Origin: Streptomyces coffeae
GTDB taxonomy: Bacteria; Actinomycetota; Actinomycetes; Streptomycetales; Streptomycetaceae
Direction: 5' to 3'
Assembly (NCBI RefSeq): GCF_016741875.1
Contig: NZ_JAERRF010000022.1
Coordinates: 62,001 to 126,000 of the forward strand
Length of the DNA stretch: 64,000 bases
In this document: positions 7,582-15,963 of the stretch, piece by piece
Position numbering within the stretch: the first letter of the stretch is position 1
Layout of the letters: each line of letters opens with the position of its first letter
The notes under the pieces: generated by a model
Database searches by the model: none
Told to the model about the DNA's origin: nothing
Seen by the model: the letters and a program-made list of their open reading frames with translations, nothing else
Translations under genes and position numbers: made by a program

Positions 7582-10101
7582 GTGGGCCAGACCACCGGGA
7601 CCACCTTGGCGAAAGGGGCGGACGGGGCCGGGAAGGCCGAGGGGCACGGGCCCGCGGACACTCCCGCCTCCGGCTACGCGCCCGCCCCGGTCCTCGAGGC
7701 GGACGGCCCGCCGCCCCCCGCGACTGATGGTCCCGCCGCGGCGGCCCCGCTCAGTCCGGCCCGGGTCCGGACGGTCTTCTTCGGGCTGATGCTGGCGCTG
7801 CTGCTCGCGGCGCTCGACCAGACCATCGTGGCCACCGCCCTCCCCGAGGTCGTCGGTGAACTCCACGGTCTGGACAAGATGTCCTGGACCGTCACCTCCT
7901 ACCTCCTCGCCGTCACCATCGTGCTGCCGCTCTACGGCAAGCTGGGCGATCTCATCGGCCGCAAGAGTGTCTTCATCTTCGCGATCGTCGTCTTCATCGC
8001 CGGGTCCGCGCTGGCGGGCTGGTCGCGCACCATGGAGGAGCTGATCGTCTTCCGCGCGCTCCAGGGCGTGGGCGCGGGCGGGCTGATGATCGGCGTTCAG
8101 GCGATCATGGCCGATATCGTGCCGCCGCGGGAACGCGGTCGCTACATGGGGCTCATCGGCGCCGCGTTCGGCCTCGCCTCGGTGGCCGGACCGCTGATCG
8201 GCGGCTTCTTCACCGACCATGCCTCCTGGCGTTGGTGCTTCTACGTCAACGTCCCCTTGGGCCTGGTCACTTTGGTCGTGGTGGCCATGGTCCTCCGGGT
8301 GCCCGAGGCGCCCCGCCGGGCCCGTTTCGACTTCCTGGGCGCGCTGTTCCTGTCGGTGTTCTCCACCTGCGCGGTGCTGCTGACCAGTTGGGGCGGTACG
8401 GAGTACGCCTGGGGCGACCGCGTCATCCTCGGGCTCGCGCTCGGCGCGCTCGGCTCGGCGGTCCTCTTCGTCGTCGTGGAGTGCATCGCCCCCGAACCGA
8501 TCATCCCCATGCGGCTGTTCCGCGATGCGGTCTTCTGCGTCAGCGGGCTGATCGGCGCGGTCATCGGGGTGGCCCTGTTCGGCGCCGCCAGCTACCTTCC
8601 CACCTTCCTCCAGATGGTCGACGGGGTCTCGGCCACCGAATCCGGTCTGCTGATGGTGCCCATGATGGGCGGCATGGTGCTGGCCTCGATCCTCTCCGGC
8701 CAGCTCATCAGCGCCACCGGGCGGTACAAGGTCTTCCCCGTCCTCGGCGGCGCGATCTCGGTGGGCGGCATGTGGCTGCTGTCCCGGCTGGACGAGGACA
8801 CCTCCCGGCAGGACTACAGCCTGTGGATGGGCATCCTCGGACTCGGCATCGGGCTGGTGCTGCCGGTGCTGGTGCTGGCCGTCCAGAACTCCGTGCCCGC
8901 CGCCGACCTCGGCTCGGCCACCAGCGCCAACAACTACTTCCGGCAGATCGGCGGCAGTGTCGGCGCGGCCGTCTTCGGCACGCTCTTCGCCAACCGCCTC
9001 GCCGACCGGCTCACGGTCGAGCTGCCCGCCGGGGCGGCGTCCGGCCACGGCGGGGACGCGGCCGGACTGCCCGACCCCGAGTCGGTCACCCCGCAGGTGG
9101 TGCACGCCATGCCGGGTCCCCTCCGCGACGGGTACATCGCGGCGTATGCCCACGCCATGCCGCGGATCTTCCTCTATCTCGTGCCGGTGCTCGTCCTGGG
9201 CTTCCTGCTCGCCTTCCTGCTGAAGGAGAAACCTCTGGTGTCCCACACCGACTTTGCCGTCCAGCCAGACCCCGTCGTACCGGCGGCGCGCACGGGCACG
9301 GCGCCGCGGCACGCCGCCGCCTCCGCCGCGCCACCGCCCAGCGCGGGCGTCCCGGTCTGCGGCACCGTCCAGCACCACGACGGCACAACGGTTCCGCGGG
9401 CCGCCCTCACCCTCATCGACGTGGGCGGCCGTCAGATCGGGCGCGGCGCAAGCGGCGAGGACGGCCGGTACGCGCTGAGCACACCGGGCAGCGGTTCGTA
9501 CGTCCTGATCGCGGCGGCCGGCGGGCACCAGCCCCGGGCGGTCAGTGTCACGGTCGGCGAGCGCCCGGTCGAGCTGGACGTGGTGTTGGGCGGCGCGGGA
9601 CGGCTCGCCGGGGCCGTGCTCACCGCGGACGGCACCCCGGTACGGGAGGCCACGGTGACCCTGACCGACGTACGCGGCGACGTGGTCGCCTCCACCCGCA
9701 GCGGCCGCGAAGGCGGCTATGTGATGGCCGAGTTGGTGGCGGGGGAGTACACCCTCGCCGCGAGCGCCCCCGCGTTCCGCCCCGCGGCCCTGCCGGTCAC
9801 CGTGCAGGCCGCGCGGGAGACCCGGCAGGACATCGAGCTGGCGGGCGGCGCGGTGCTGCGCGGTGTGGTCCGCGCGGGCGGCGGGCGCCCGGTGGAGGAC
9901 GCGCGGGTCACGCTGCTGGACGCGGCGGGCAATGTCGTCGACACGGCCACGACGGGAACCGACGGCGCCTTCCGTTTCATCGACCTGTCGGCGGGCGAGT
10001 ACACGGTGATCGCCGCGGGCTATCCGCCGGTGGCGACCGTGCTCCAGGTAGCGGGTGGCGGCCGGACCGAACGCGACCTCCAGCTGGGACACGAGGACTG
10101 A
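7582..10101 (+). CDS. MFS drug exporter (DHA2/EmrB type) fused to three carboxypeptidase regulatory-like domains
   Basis: 839 residues. After a Pro/Ala-rich tail of about 55 residues comes a 14-helix MFS transporter with family signatures LDQTIVATALP (motif D1), GKLGDLIGRKSV (motif A) and FGLASVAGPLIGG (motif C). It should export small hydrophobic compounds by proton antiport. From about residue 589 to the end, three beta-sandwich repeats of the CarboxypepD_reg type follow (near 589-670, 673-750 and 756-835), each with a GxYxL or GEYTxxA pattern. The GTG at 7582 follows GAGGGGAGCAGGAC. Plain DHA2 exporters end at about 500-550 residues, so the tail is an addition. No regulator gene adjoins. 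Confidence 0.9.
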   Translation: MGQTTGTTLAKGADGAGKAEGHGPADTPASGYAPAPVLEADGPPPPATDGPAAAAPLSPARVRTVFFGLMLALLLAALDQTIVATALPEVVGELHGLDKMSWTVTSYLLAVTIVLPLYGKLGDLIGRKSVFIFAIVVFIAGSALAGWSRTMEELIVFRALQGVGAGGLMIGVQAIMADIVPPRERGRYMGLIGAAFGLASVAGPLIGGFFTDHASWRWCFYVNVPLGLVTLVVVAMVLRVPEAPRRARFDFLGALFLSVFSTCAVLLTSWGGTEYAWGDRVILGLALGALGSAVLFVVVECIAPEPIIPMRLFRDAVFCVSGLIGAVIGVALFGAASYLPTFLQMVDGVSATESGLLMVPMMGGMVLASILSGQLISATGRYKVFPVLGGAISVGGMWLLSRLDEDTSRQDYSLWMGILGLGIGLVLPVLVLAVQNSVPAADLGSATSANNYFRQIGGSVGAAVFGTLFANRLADRLTVELPAGAASGHGGDAAGLPDPESVTPQVVHAMPGPLRDGYIAAYAHAMPRIFLYLVPVLVLGFLLAFLLKEKPLVSHTDFAVQPDPVVPAARTGTAPRHAAASAAPPPSAGVPVCGTVQHHDGTTVPRAALTLIDVGGRQIGRGASGEDGRYALSTPGSGSYVLIAAAGGHQPRAVSVTVGERPVELDVVLGGAGRLAGAVLTADGTPVREATVTLTDVRGDVVASTRSGREGGYVMAELVAGEYTLAASAPAFRPAALPVTVQAARETRQDIELAGGAVLRGVVRAGGGRPVEDARVTLLDAAGNVVDTATTGTDGAFRFIDLSAGEYTVIAAGYPPVATVLQVAGGGRTERDLQLGHED

Positions 10102-10354
10102 CGTCCGGTCACCGATGGCTCGTCGGCGCCGCCGGGACGCAACCCCGAACAGGGGTGCCCCGGCGGCGCTCGCGCTCCCCGGATGCCCCGGCCTTCCCGC
10201 GGGCCGTGTCCGTATTGCGGGGCACGGCGCCGGACGGTCCGGGGCGCTCCCCCGCACATGACACCTATTCGGGTATTACCCCACACGGGCGGCCATCACG
10301 GTCGTACCGTGGGTAGCGGTGTCGGAGATCTTGCGTGCGGAGGAGCTTGCGCCG

Positions 10355-12853
10355 ATGGAGCATGGCACGTCGCACGGCGACGACGAGCGGGGCGGCGCGC
10401 CCGCGGTGCCGCGGCGGCATGGCGCCGTACCGGGGAGGGTGCCGCTCGCGGTGGTCGTGGTGGACACCGAGGGGCTGGTCACCCACTGGAGTTCGGGGGC
10501 GCGCAGGCTCTTCGGACGCGCCCGTGACCAGGCCGTCGGCCGTCCCGCGGTGGATCTGATGCCGGTCTCGGGCGCGCTGCGCGGTGTGGACGTCCCCGGT
10601 GACCACGCCGGTCTCGAGGACTCGCGACACGGACCGGTCCGCTATCCGACCGCGGGCCGCGCCCGGATGGGGGACCCGGCGCGGCACCGGACCGATGTGC
10701 TGTGGTGGGCGTATCCGCTGGTGGGGCCGGGACCTGAACGGCTGCTGGTGCTGGCGGCCGACGCCGCCGCGCTCGGCGGGGAGGCGGCGGGATCCGGCGC
10801 GGACGCGGTCGGGGAGCAGGAGCGGTTCACCCCTGGCTTCGCACTGCACACCGAGTTCCCGGACGCCGAGCGGCTGGCGGGCCGACTGCCGGACATCCTG
10901 CCCAATATGGGCCCGGCCGCGATCGGCCGGATCGTGTCCCAGGTCCTTGAACTCGGCTATCCCGTCCTGGAGATCAGCCACCATGAGCGGGTGCCGGTGA
11001 CCCCGGACTGGGGCATGCCCCGCTACCGCGAGCGCCAGGCGCGCCAGGAGGCGGTCCGGCGGCGCGTGGAGATGACGGACGGCGCACGGCCCCATCCGCA
11101 CACCCTCGTTGACTCCCAGGCGCCCGGGGAGCCCGCCCCGCCCACCGAAGCCGAGGAGATCGACCTCGAACACGCCGCCGTCCGCGAGCGGTTGGAGTTC
11201 CTCAACGAGGTCAGTGGCCGCATCGGCAGCTCCCTGGACCTCTCCCGCACCATCCGCGAGGTCACCAGCGCCGCCGTCCCCCGCTTCGCGGACTTCGCCG
11301 GGACACATCTGCGTGCCCAGGTGCTCGCGGGCGAGGGCTTCCCCGACGGCCCGCCCGACGTCACCACCGTCTGGCACCGCGTCTGGGTGGAGCACAACGA
11401 CGAACCGGGCCGCTGGGACGACACGGTGCCGGTCGGCGAGAGCATCGCCTTCCCCGAACACACCCCGTTCTTCCAGTGCATGGTCACTGGTGAGCCGGTG
11501 CTGATCCCGCACCTCGGCGAGGAGATCGGGGACCGGATCGCCGGGCAGTTCGAGAAGCGCGATCTGCGGCCGCTGATCAACGGCCGGTCGGTGCTGATCG
11601 TGCCGCTCAAGGCGCGCCAGGTGGTGCTGGGCTTCATGGTGCTGCTGCGCCGTCCCGGGCGTGAGCTGTTCGACGACATGGACCGGACGACCGGCGCCGA
11701 ACTCGCCGCCCGCGCCGGGCTGGTGCTGGACAACGCCCGGATGTACACCTTCCAGGAGAACGTCGCCGAGACGCTCCAGGACAGCATGCTGCCGCGGGTC
11801 CCCCCGCGGATGGCGGGCTGCGACACCGCCACCCGCTATCTGCCCGGCACCCGGCTCGGCCGGGTCGGCGGCGACTGGTTCGACAGCATCAAGCTGCCCG
11901 GTTCGCGCACCGCGCTGGTGGTGGGCGATGTCATGGGACACGGGCTGAACTCGGCCGCGATGATGGGCCAGTTACGGACCGCCGTGCAGACCATGGCCGC
12001 CCTCGACCTGCCGCCTGCCCAGCTGCTGCGCAACCTCGACGACCTGGCGCAGCGGCTTGGCGAGCACTATCTCGCCACCTGTCTGTACGCCGTCTACGAC
12101 CCGATCCGCTCCGAGCTGCTGATCGCCAACGCCGGTCATATCCCGCCGGTGCTGGTGCGCGCCCAGGACGGCCGCAGCGAGCTGCTGGAGCTGCCGACCG
12201 GGGCGCCCATAGGGGTCGGCGGAGTGCCGTTCGAGACGGCGCGGGTCACGGTGGCACCCGGCGACCGGCTGGTGCTGTGCACCGACGGGCTGGTCGAGGT
12301 GCGCGGCCAGGACATCGGGGCGGGGCTCGCGGCGCTGTGCGAATCCGCCGCGCACCCGGCCGCGTCCATGGACGACGCCTGCGACACCATCATCCGTGCC
12401 CTCAACCCCCGCGACGGCCGCAAGGACGATGTGGCCCTGCTGATGGCCCGGTTGAACGGCATCCCGGCCGACCATGTCGCACAGTGGCGGCTGGCGCTGG
12501 ATCCCCAGGAGGTCGGGCGGGCCCGCCGGCTGGTCCGGGAGCGGCTGGACCGCTGGGGGCTCGGCGAGGCCGCGGAGGCGGCCGAACTGCTGGTGAGCGA
12601 GGCGGTGACCAATGCGCTACGGCACGCCCACACCCACCATGTGATGCTGCGTCTGGTGCGTACCGAGGCCCTGCTGTGCGAGGTCTCGGACGACGACCAC
12701 GAGCTGCCCACGCTGCTGAGCGCGGGCCGCGAGGACGAGTGCGGCCGGGGTCTGCGGGTGATCAGCGCGCTGGCCCGGGAGTGGGGCACCAGCCGTTCGG
12801 GGCGGGGCAAGACCGTGTGGTTCGAGCAGGCGCTGCCGCGCCCGGCGGTCTGA
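10355..12853 (+). CDS. SpoIIE family protein phosphatase with PAS, GAF and anti-sigma-type ATPase domains; contains a TTA codon
   Basis: 832 residues. An N-terminal PAS-like domain (VVVDTEGLVTHWSSGARRLF, about 30-130) is followed by a GAF domain (about 278-450). The PP2C/SpoIIE phosphatase (about 460-695) has metal-binding motifs GGDWFD, VGDVMGHG and KDDVALLMAR. A C-terminal HATPase_c domain has the N-box EAVTNALRHA and the G motif DECGRGL. Such proteins dephosphorylate anti-anti-sigma factors and phosphorylate or sequester partners, tuning alternative sigma factors. The ATG at 10355 is preferred over an in-frame GTG at 10319 because GGAGGAG lies 9 bases upstream. Codon 540 is TTA (11972-11974), the only one found in the window, so translation should depend on bldA tRNA. 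Confidence 0.93.
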   Translation: MEHGTSHGDDERGGAPAVPRRHGAVPGRVPLAVVVVDTEGLVTHWSSGARRLFGRARDQAVGRPAVDLMPVSGALRGVDVPGDHAGLEDSRHGPVRYPTAGRARMGDPARHRTDVLWWAYPLVGPGPERLLVLAADAAALGGEAAGSGADAVGEQERFTPGFALHTEFPDAERLAGRLPDILPNMGPAAIGRIVSQVLELGYPVLEISHHERVPVTPDWGMPRYRERQARQEAVRRRVEMTDGARPHPHTLVDSQAPGEPAPPTEAEEIDLEHAAVRERLEFLNEVSGRIGSSLDLSRTIREVTSAAVPRFADFAGTHLRAQVLAGEGFPDGPPDVTTVWHRVWVEHNDEPGRWDDTVPVGESIAFPEHTPFFQCMVTGEPVLIPHLGEEIGDRIAGQFEKRDLRPLINGRSVLIVPLKARQVVLGFMVLLRRPGRELFDDMDRTTGAELAARAGLVLDNARMYTFQENVAETLQDSMLPRVPPRMAGCDTATRYLPGTRLGRVGGDWFDSIKLPGSRTALVVGDVMGHGLNSAAMMGQLRTAVQTMAALDLPPAQLLRNLDDLAQRLGEHYLATCLYAVYDPIRSELLIANAGHIPPVLVRAQDGRSELLELPTGAPIGVGGVPFETARVTVAPGDRLVLCTDGLVEVRGQDIGAGLAALCESAAHPAASMDDACDTIIRALNPRDGRKDDVALLMARLNGIPADHVAQWRLALDPQEVGRARRLVRERLDRWGLGEAAEAAELLVSEAVTNALRHAHTHHVMLRLVRTEALLCEVSDDDHELPTLLSAGREDECGRGLRVISALAREWGTSRSGRGKTVWFEQALPRPAV

Positions 12854-12988
12854 GGTTTCGAACACGGCGTGAAGGATTCCGGGGGAGCGGACCGTTGTGC
12901 GCCGGAACACTTGTCCGCTCCGGGCGGTGGGGGTAGGCAGCGGGGCAGCACGTCGTGATGTCGGCCGAGTCGGACCCCGGGAGCGGCG

Positions 12989-13723
12989 ATGAGCGTGTCG
13001 GATCGCTACAGGCAAGCGTGGGAGAGCTACTGGAAGGAGACGTCACAGGACCCGGGGGAGGCCATCTGGGACGTGGACCCGTCGCTGAGCGCGGCCCCGC
13101 ATATGGAGCTGCTGGCGCCGTACGCGGACCTCTCGCTGCCGATCGTCGACCTCGGCTGCGGCAACGGCACCCAGACCCGCTATCTGGCCACCCGCTTCCC
13201 ACGGGCGATTGGCGTCGACCTGTCCTGCGCGGCGGTGGAGCACGCACAGCGCGCGGACAGCGCGGGCGTCGCGGAGTTCCGGCAGCTGAGCCTGACGGAT
13301 CGGCAGGGGATACGGGAGCTCCACGAAGGGCTCGGGGACGCCAATGCCTATATGCGGGCCGTCATCCACCAGAGCGACGCCGGGGACCGGCGCGCGGTCG
13401 CGGAGGCGGTGGCGACCCTGGTGGGGGAGTGCGGCCGGGCCTTTGTGGCGGAGCTGACGGAGGCGTCCAAGGCCACGCTGGGCAAGCTGGCCCAGAGCCC
13501 CGATGGTCCGCCCGCCAAGCTGCGGCGGGTATTCGACCACGGCCTCAGGCCCGCCGACGCGGCGGACGTGGAGGTGCCGGACCTGCTGGCGGCGGTGGGG
13601 CTGGAGATACTGGCCGAGGGTCCGACGGCGCTGGCCCAGACGGAGCAGTGGGCCGACGGCTCCCGGGTGGAGCTTCCGGCGCGCTGGTTCGTGGTGAGGC
13701 GGGACCGCGCGCAACTGGGCTAG
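12989..13723 (+). CDS. Class I SAM-dependent methyltransferase
   Basis: 244 residues. The SAM-binding motif I is IVDLGCGNGTQTRYLATRFP (about residues 51-70), followed by the acidic loop GVDLSCAAVEHAQ. The substrate is not evident. The ATG at 12989 has GGGAGCGGCG just upstream. The gene begins about 135 bases after the SpoIIE phosphatase and ends inside a DasR-like site that precedes the peptidase operon; its TAG stop lies within that palindrome. Confidence 0.88.
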   Translation: MSVSDRYRQAWESYWKETSQDPGEAIWDVDPSLSAAPHMELLAPYADLSLPIVDLGCGNGTQTRYLATRFPRAIGVDLSCAAVEHAQRADSAGVAEFRQLSLTDRQGIRELHEGLGDANAYMRAVIHQSDAGDRRAVAEAVATLVGECGRAFVAELTEASKATLGKLAQSPDGPPAKLRRVFDHGLRPADAADVEVPDLLAAVGLEILAEGPTALAQTEQWADGSRVELPARWFVVRRDRAQLG

Positions 13724-13729
13724 ACCAGT
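13714..13729. promoter_or_regulatory. DasR-responsive-element-like palindrome
   Basis: ACTGGGCTAGACCAGT differs at one position (G for T at position 6) from the DasR consensus A(G/C)TGGTCTAGACCA(G/C)T. It overlaps the methyltransferase stop codon and lies about 50 bases upstream of the M55 aminopeptidase start, a plausible operator position for the three-gene peptidase operon. Confidence 0.6.
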
Positions 13730-13778
13730 TTTCCACAGGGCTGGTTCGTGTCCGTCCCAGCGCGTAACGTGACGAGGC

Positions 13779-14612
13779 ATGAAGATCCTTATCAGCGCCG
13801 ACATGGAGGGCGCCACCGGCGTGACCTGGCCCGCTGATGTGCTGCCCGGCACCCCGCAGTGGGAGCGCTGCCGCCGTCTGTTCACGTCCGACGTGAGCGC
13901 GGCGGTCGCAGGGTTCCTCGACGGGGGCGCGGACGAGGTCCTCATCAACGAGGCGCACTGGACGATGCGCAATCTGCTGCTGGAGGAGCTGGACGAGCGG
14001 GCCCAGATGCTCACCGGCCGGCACAAGAGCCTGAGCATGGTCGAGGGGGTGCAGCACGGCGATGTGGACGGGATCGCGTTCGTCGGCTATCACACCGGCG
14101 CGGGCACCGAGGGCGTCCTCGCCCACACCTATCTGGCCAACTCCATCACGGGGGTGTGGGTGGACGGTGTACCCGCGAGCGAAGGCCGGCTCAATGCCCT
14201 GGTCGTCGCCGAGTACGGGGTGCCGGTGGTGCTGGTGACCGGGGACGACCGCACCTGTGAGGACGCCAAGGGCTATGCGCCTGCGGCCCGTTCGGTCGCC
14301 GTCAAGGACTATGTGTCGCGCTATGCGGCGGTGTGCCGCACCCCCGCCCGCACCGCCGCGGACATCCGGGAGGCGGCGCGCGAGGCGGCGGCGCTGGCGG
14401 TGCGCCATGAGCCCGTGCGCGGCGGGCCGTTCAGGGTGGAGCTGGAGTTCGACGCCGCGCAGCTGGCGGGCGCGGCCAGTGTGGTGCCGGGGGTGGAGCC
14501 CACCGGTGAGCGCCGCGTCGCCTACACCTCACCCACCATGTACGAGGGCATCCGCTGCTTCAAGGCGGTCACGACGGTCGTCTCGGCCGCGGTGGAGGAG
14601 CAGTATGGCTGA
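13779..14612 (+). CDS. M55 family metallopeptidase (DppA-type D-aminopeptidase)
   Basis: 277 residues, the usual length of DppA-type zinc D-aminopeptidases, which release N-terminal D-amino acids such as D-Ala from small peptides. Family motifs are clear: ISADMEGATGVT at the N-terminus (zinc-binding Asp and Glu), DEVLINEAHWTMRNLL, LTGRHKSLSM and FVGYHTGAG. No signal peptide is seen, so it should be cytoplasmic. It overlaps the following M20 gene by 8 bases and the S9 gene follows, forming a peptide-degradation operon. D-Ala peptides from peptidoglycan are the likely substrates by family knowledge. Confidence 0.93.
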   Translation: MKILISADMEGATGVTWPADVLPGTPQWERCRRLFTSDVSAAVAGFLDGGADEVLINEAHWTMRNLLLEELDERAQMLTGRHKSLSMVEGVQHGDVDGIAFVGYHTGAGTEGVLAHTYLANSITGVWVDGVPASEGRLNALVVAEYGVPVVLVTGDDRTCEDAKGYAPAARSVAVKDYVSRYAAVCRTPARTAADIREAAREAAALAVRHEPVRGGPFRVELEFDAAQLAGAASVVPGVEPTGERRVAYTSPTMYEGIRCFKAVTTVVSAAVEEQYG

Positions 14613-15960
14613 CACCGGCCGTCCCCAGGCGATCGAAGCGATCGATCCCCAGGCGCTCGAGGAGGTGGTGCGGTTCACCTCCGAGCTGATCGCGATCGAC
14701 ACCACCAACCGCGGCGGCGGAGACTGCTCCGAGCGCCCGGCCGCCGAGTATGTGGCGGAGATGCTCAGCGATGTGGACATCGACCCCACCCTGCTGGAGC
14801 GCTCGCCGGGGCGCACCAATGTGGTCGCCCGGATCGAGGGCACCGATTCCTCCGCGCCCGCGCTGCTCGTCCATGGCCATCTGGACGTGGTGCCCGCCGA
14901 GCCCGCCGACTGGACCGTGCACCCCTTCTCCGGTGAGGTCCGCGACGGGGTGGTGTGGGGCCGCGGCGCCATCGACATGAAGAACATGGACGCGATGGTG
15001 CTGGCGACCATGCGCGCCTGGGCCCGGTCGGGGGTGCGGCCGCGCCGGGACATCGTGCTGGCCTTCACCGCCGACGAGGAGGACAGCGCCGTGGCGGGCT
15101 CCGGCTTTCTCGCCGATCAGCACGGCGAGCTGTTCGAGGGCTGCACCGAGGGCATCAGCGAGTCGGGCGCCTTCACCTTCCACGCCGGATCCGGGATGCG
15201 GCTCTACCCCATAGCGGCGGGCGAGCGCGGCACGGCCTGGCTCAAGCTCACCGCACACGGCCGGGCCGGACACGGTTCGAAGGTCAACCGGGCCAACGCG
15301 GTCAGCAGACTGGCCGCGGCCGTGGCCCGGATCGGCGAACACCAGTGGCCGGTGCGGCTGACGCCCACCGTGCAGGCCGCGCTGGCCGAACTGGCCGCGC
15401 TGCGGGGCCATCCGGCCGATCTGGACGCGCCGGACCTCGACATCGACGCGCTGCTGGCCGGGCTGGGTCCCGCCGCGGCCCTGGTCGAGCCGACCGTGCG
15501 CAACAGCGCCAACCCCACGGTCCTGGAAGCCGGTTACAAGATCAATGTGATCCCGGGGAGCGCCACCGCCTATGTGGACGGCCGGATCCTGCCCGGCGCG
15601 GAGGAGGAGTTCTGTACCACCCTCGACCGGCTCACCGGGCCGGAGGTGGACTGGGAGTTCCATCACCGCGAGGTTCCGCTCCAGGCACCGGTCGGACCCG
15701 GCGCCCCGACGTACCAGGCGATGCGCGCCGCCGTGGAGCGGTTCGACCCGGGCGGTCATGTGGTGCCGTACTGCATGTCGGGCGGCACGGATGCCAAACA
15801 GTTCTCCCGTCTCGGCATCCTCGGCTACGGCTTCTCACCGCTGCGGCTCCCCGAGGGCTTCGACTACCAGGCGCTCTATCACGGCGTGGACGAGCGGGTG
15901 CCGGTGGACGCCCTGCACTTCGGCGTCCGGGTTCTCGACCACTTCTTGCAGAGGGCGTGA
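14605..15960 (+). CDS. M20 family metallopeptidase/deacylase
   Basis: 451 residues of the M20 (ArgE/DapE/carboxypeptidase) family. Di-zinc site motifs are LLVHGHLDVVPAE (near residue 90), GRGAIDMKNMDA, the general-base segment FTADEEDSAVAGSG, and a late CMSGGTDAKQFS. The lid domain (GRAGHGSKVNRANAVSRL) is present. Members hydrolyse dipeptides or N-acyl amino acids. The ATG at 14605 overlaps the end of the M55 gene by 8 bases and the next gene begins 3 bases after its stop, so this is the middle gene of a tight operon. Confidence 0.93.
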   Translation: MADTGRPQAIEAIDPQALEEVVRFTSELIAIDTTNRGGGDCSERPAAEYVAEMLSDVDIDPTLLERSPGRTNVVARIEGTDSSAPALLVHGHLDVVPAEPADWTVHPFSGEVRDGVVWGRGAIDMKNMDAMVLATMRAWARSGVRPRRDIVLAFTADEEDSAVAGSGFLADQHGELFEGCTEGISESGAFTFHAGSGMRLYPIAAGERGTAWLKLTAHGRAGHGSKVNRANAVSRLAAAVARIGEHQWPVRLTPTVQAALAELAALRGHPADLDAPDLDIDALLAGLGPAAALVEPTVRNSANPTVLEAGYKINVIPGSATAYVDGRILPGAEEEFCTTLDRLTGPEVDWEFHHREVPLQAPVGPGAPTYQAMRAAVERFDPGGHVVPYCMSGGTDAKQFSRLGILGYGFSPLRLPEGFDYQALYHGVDERVPVDALHFGVRVLDHFLQRA

Positions 15961-15963
15961 GCG

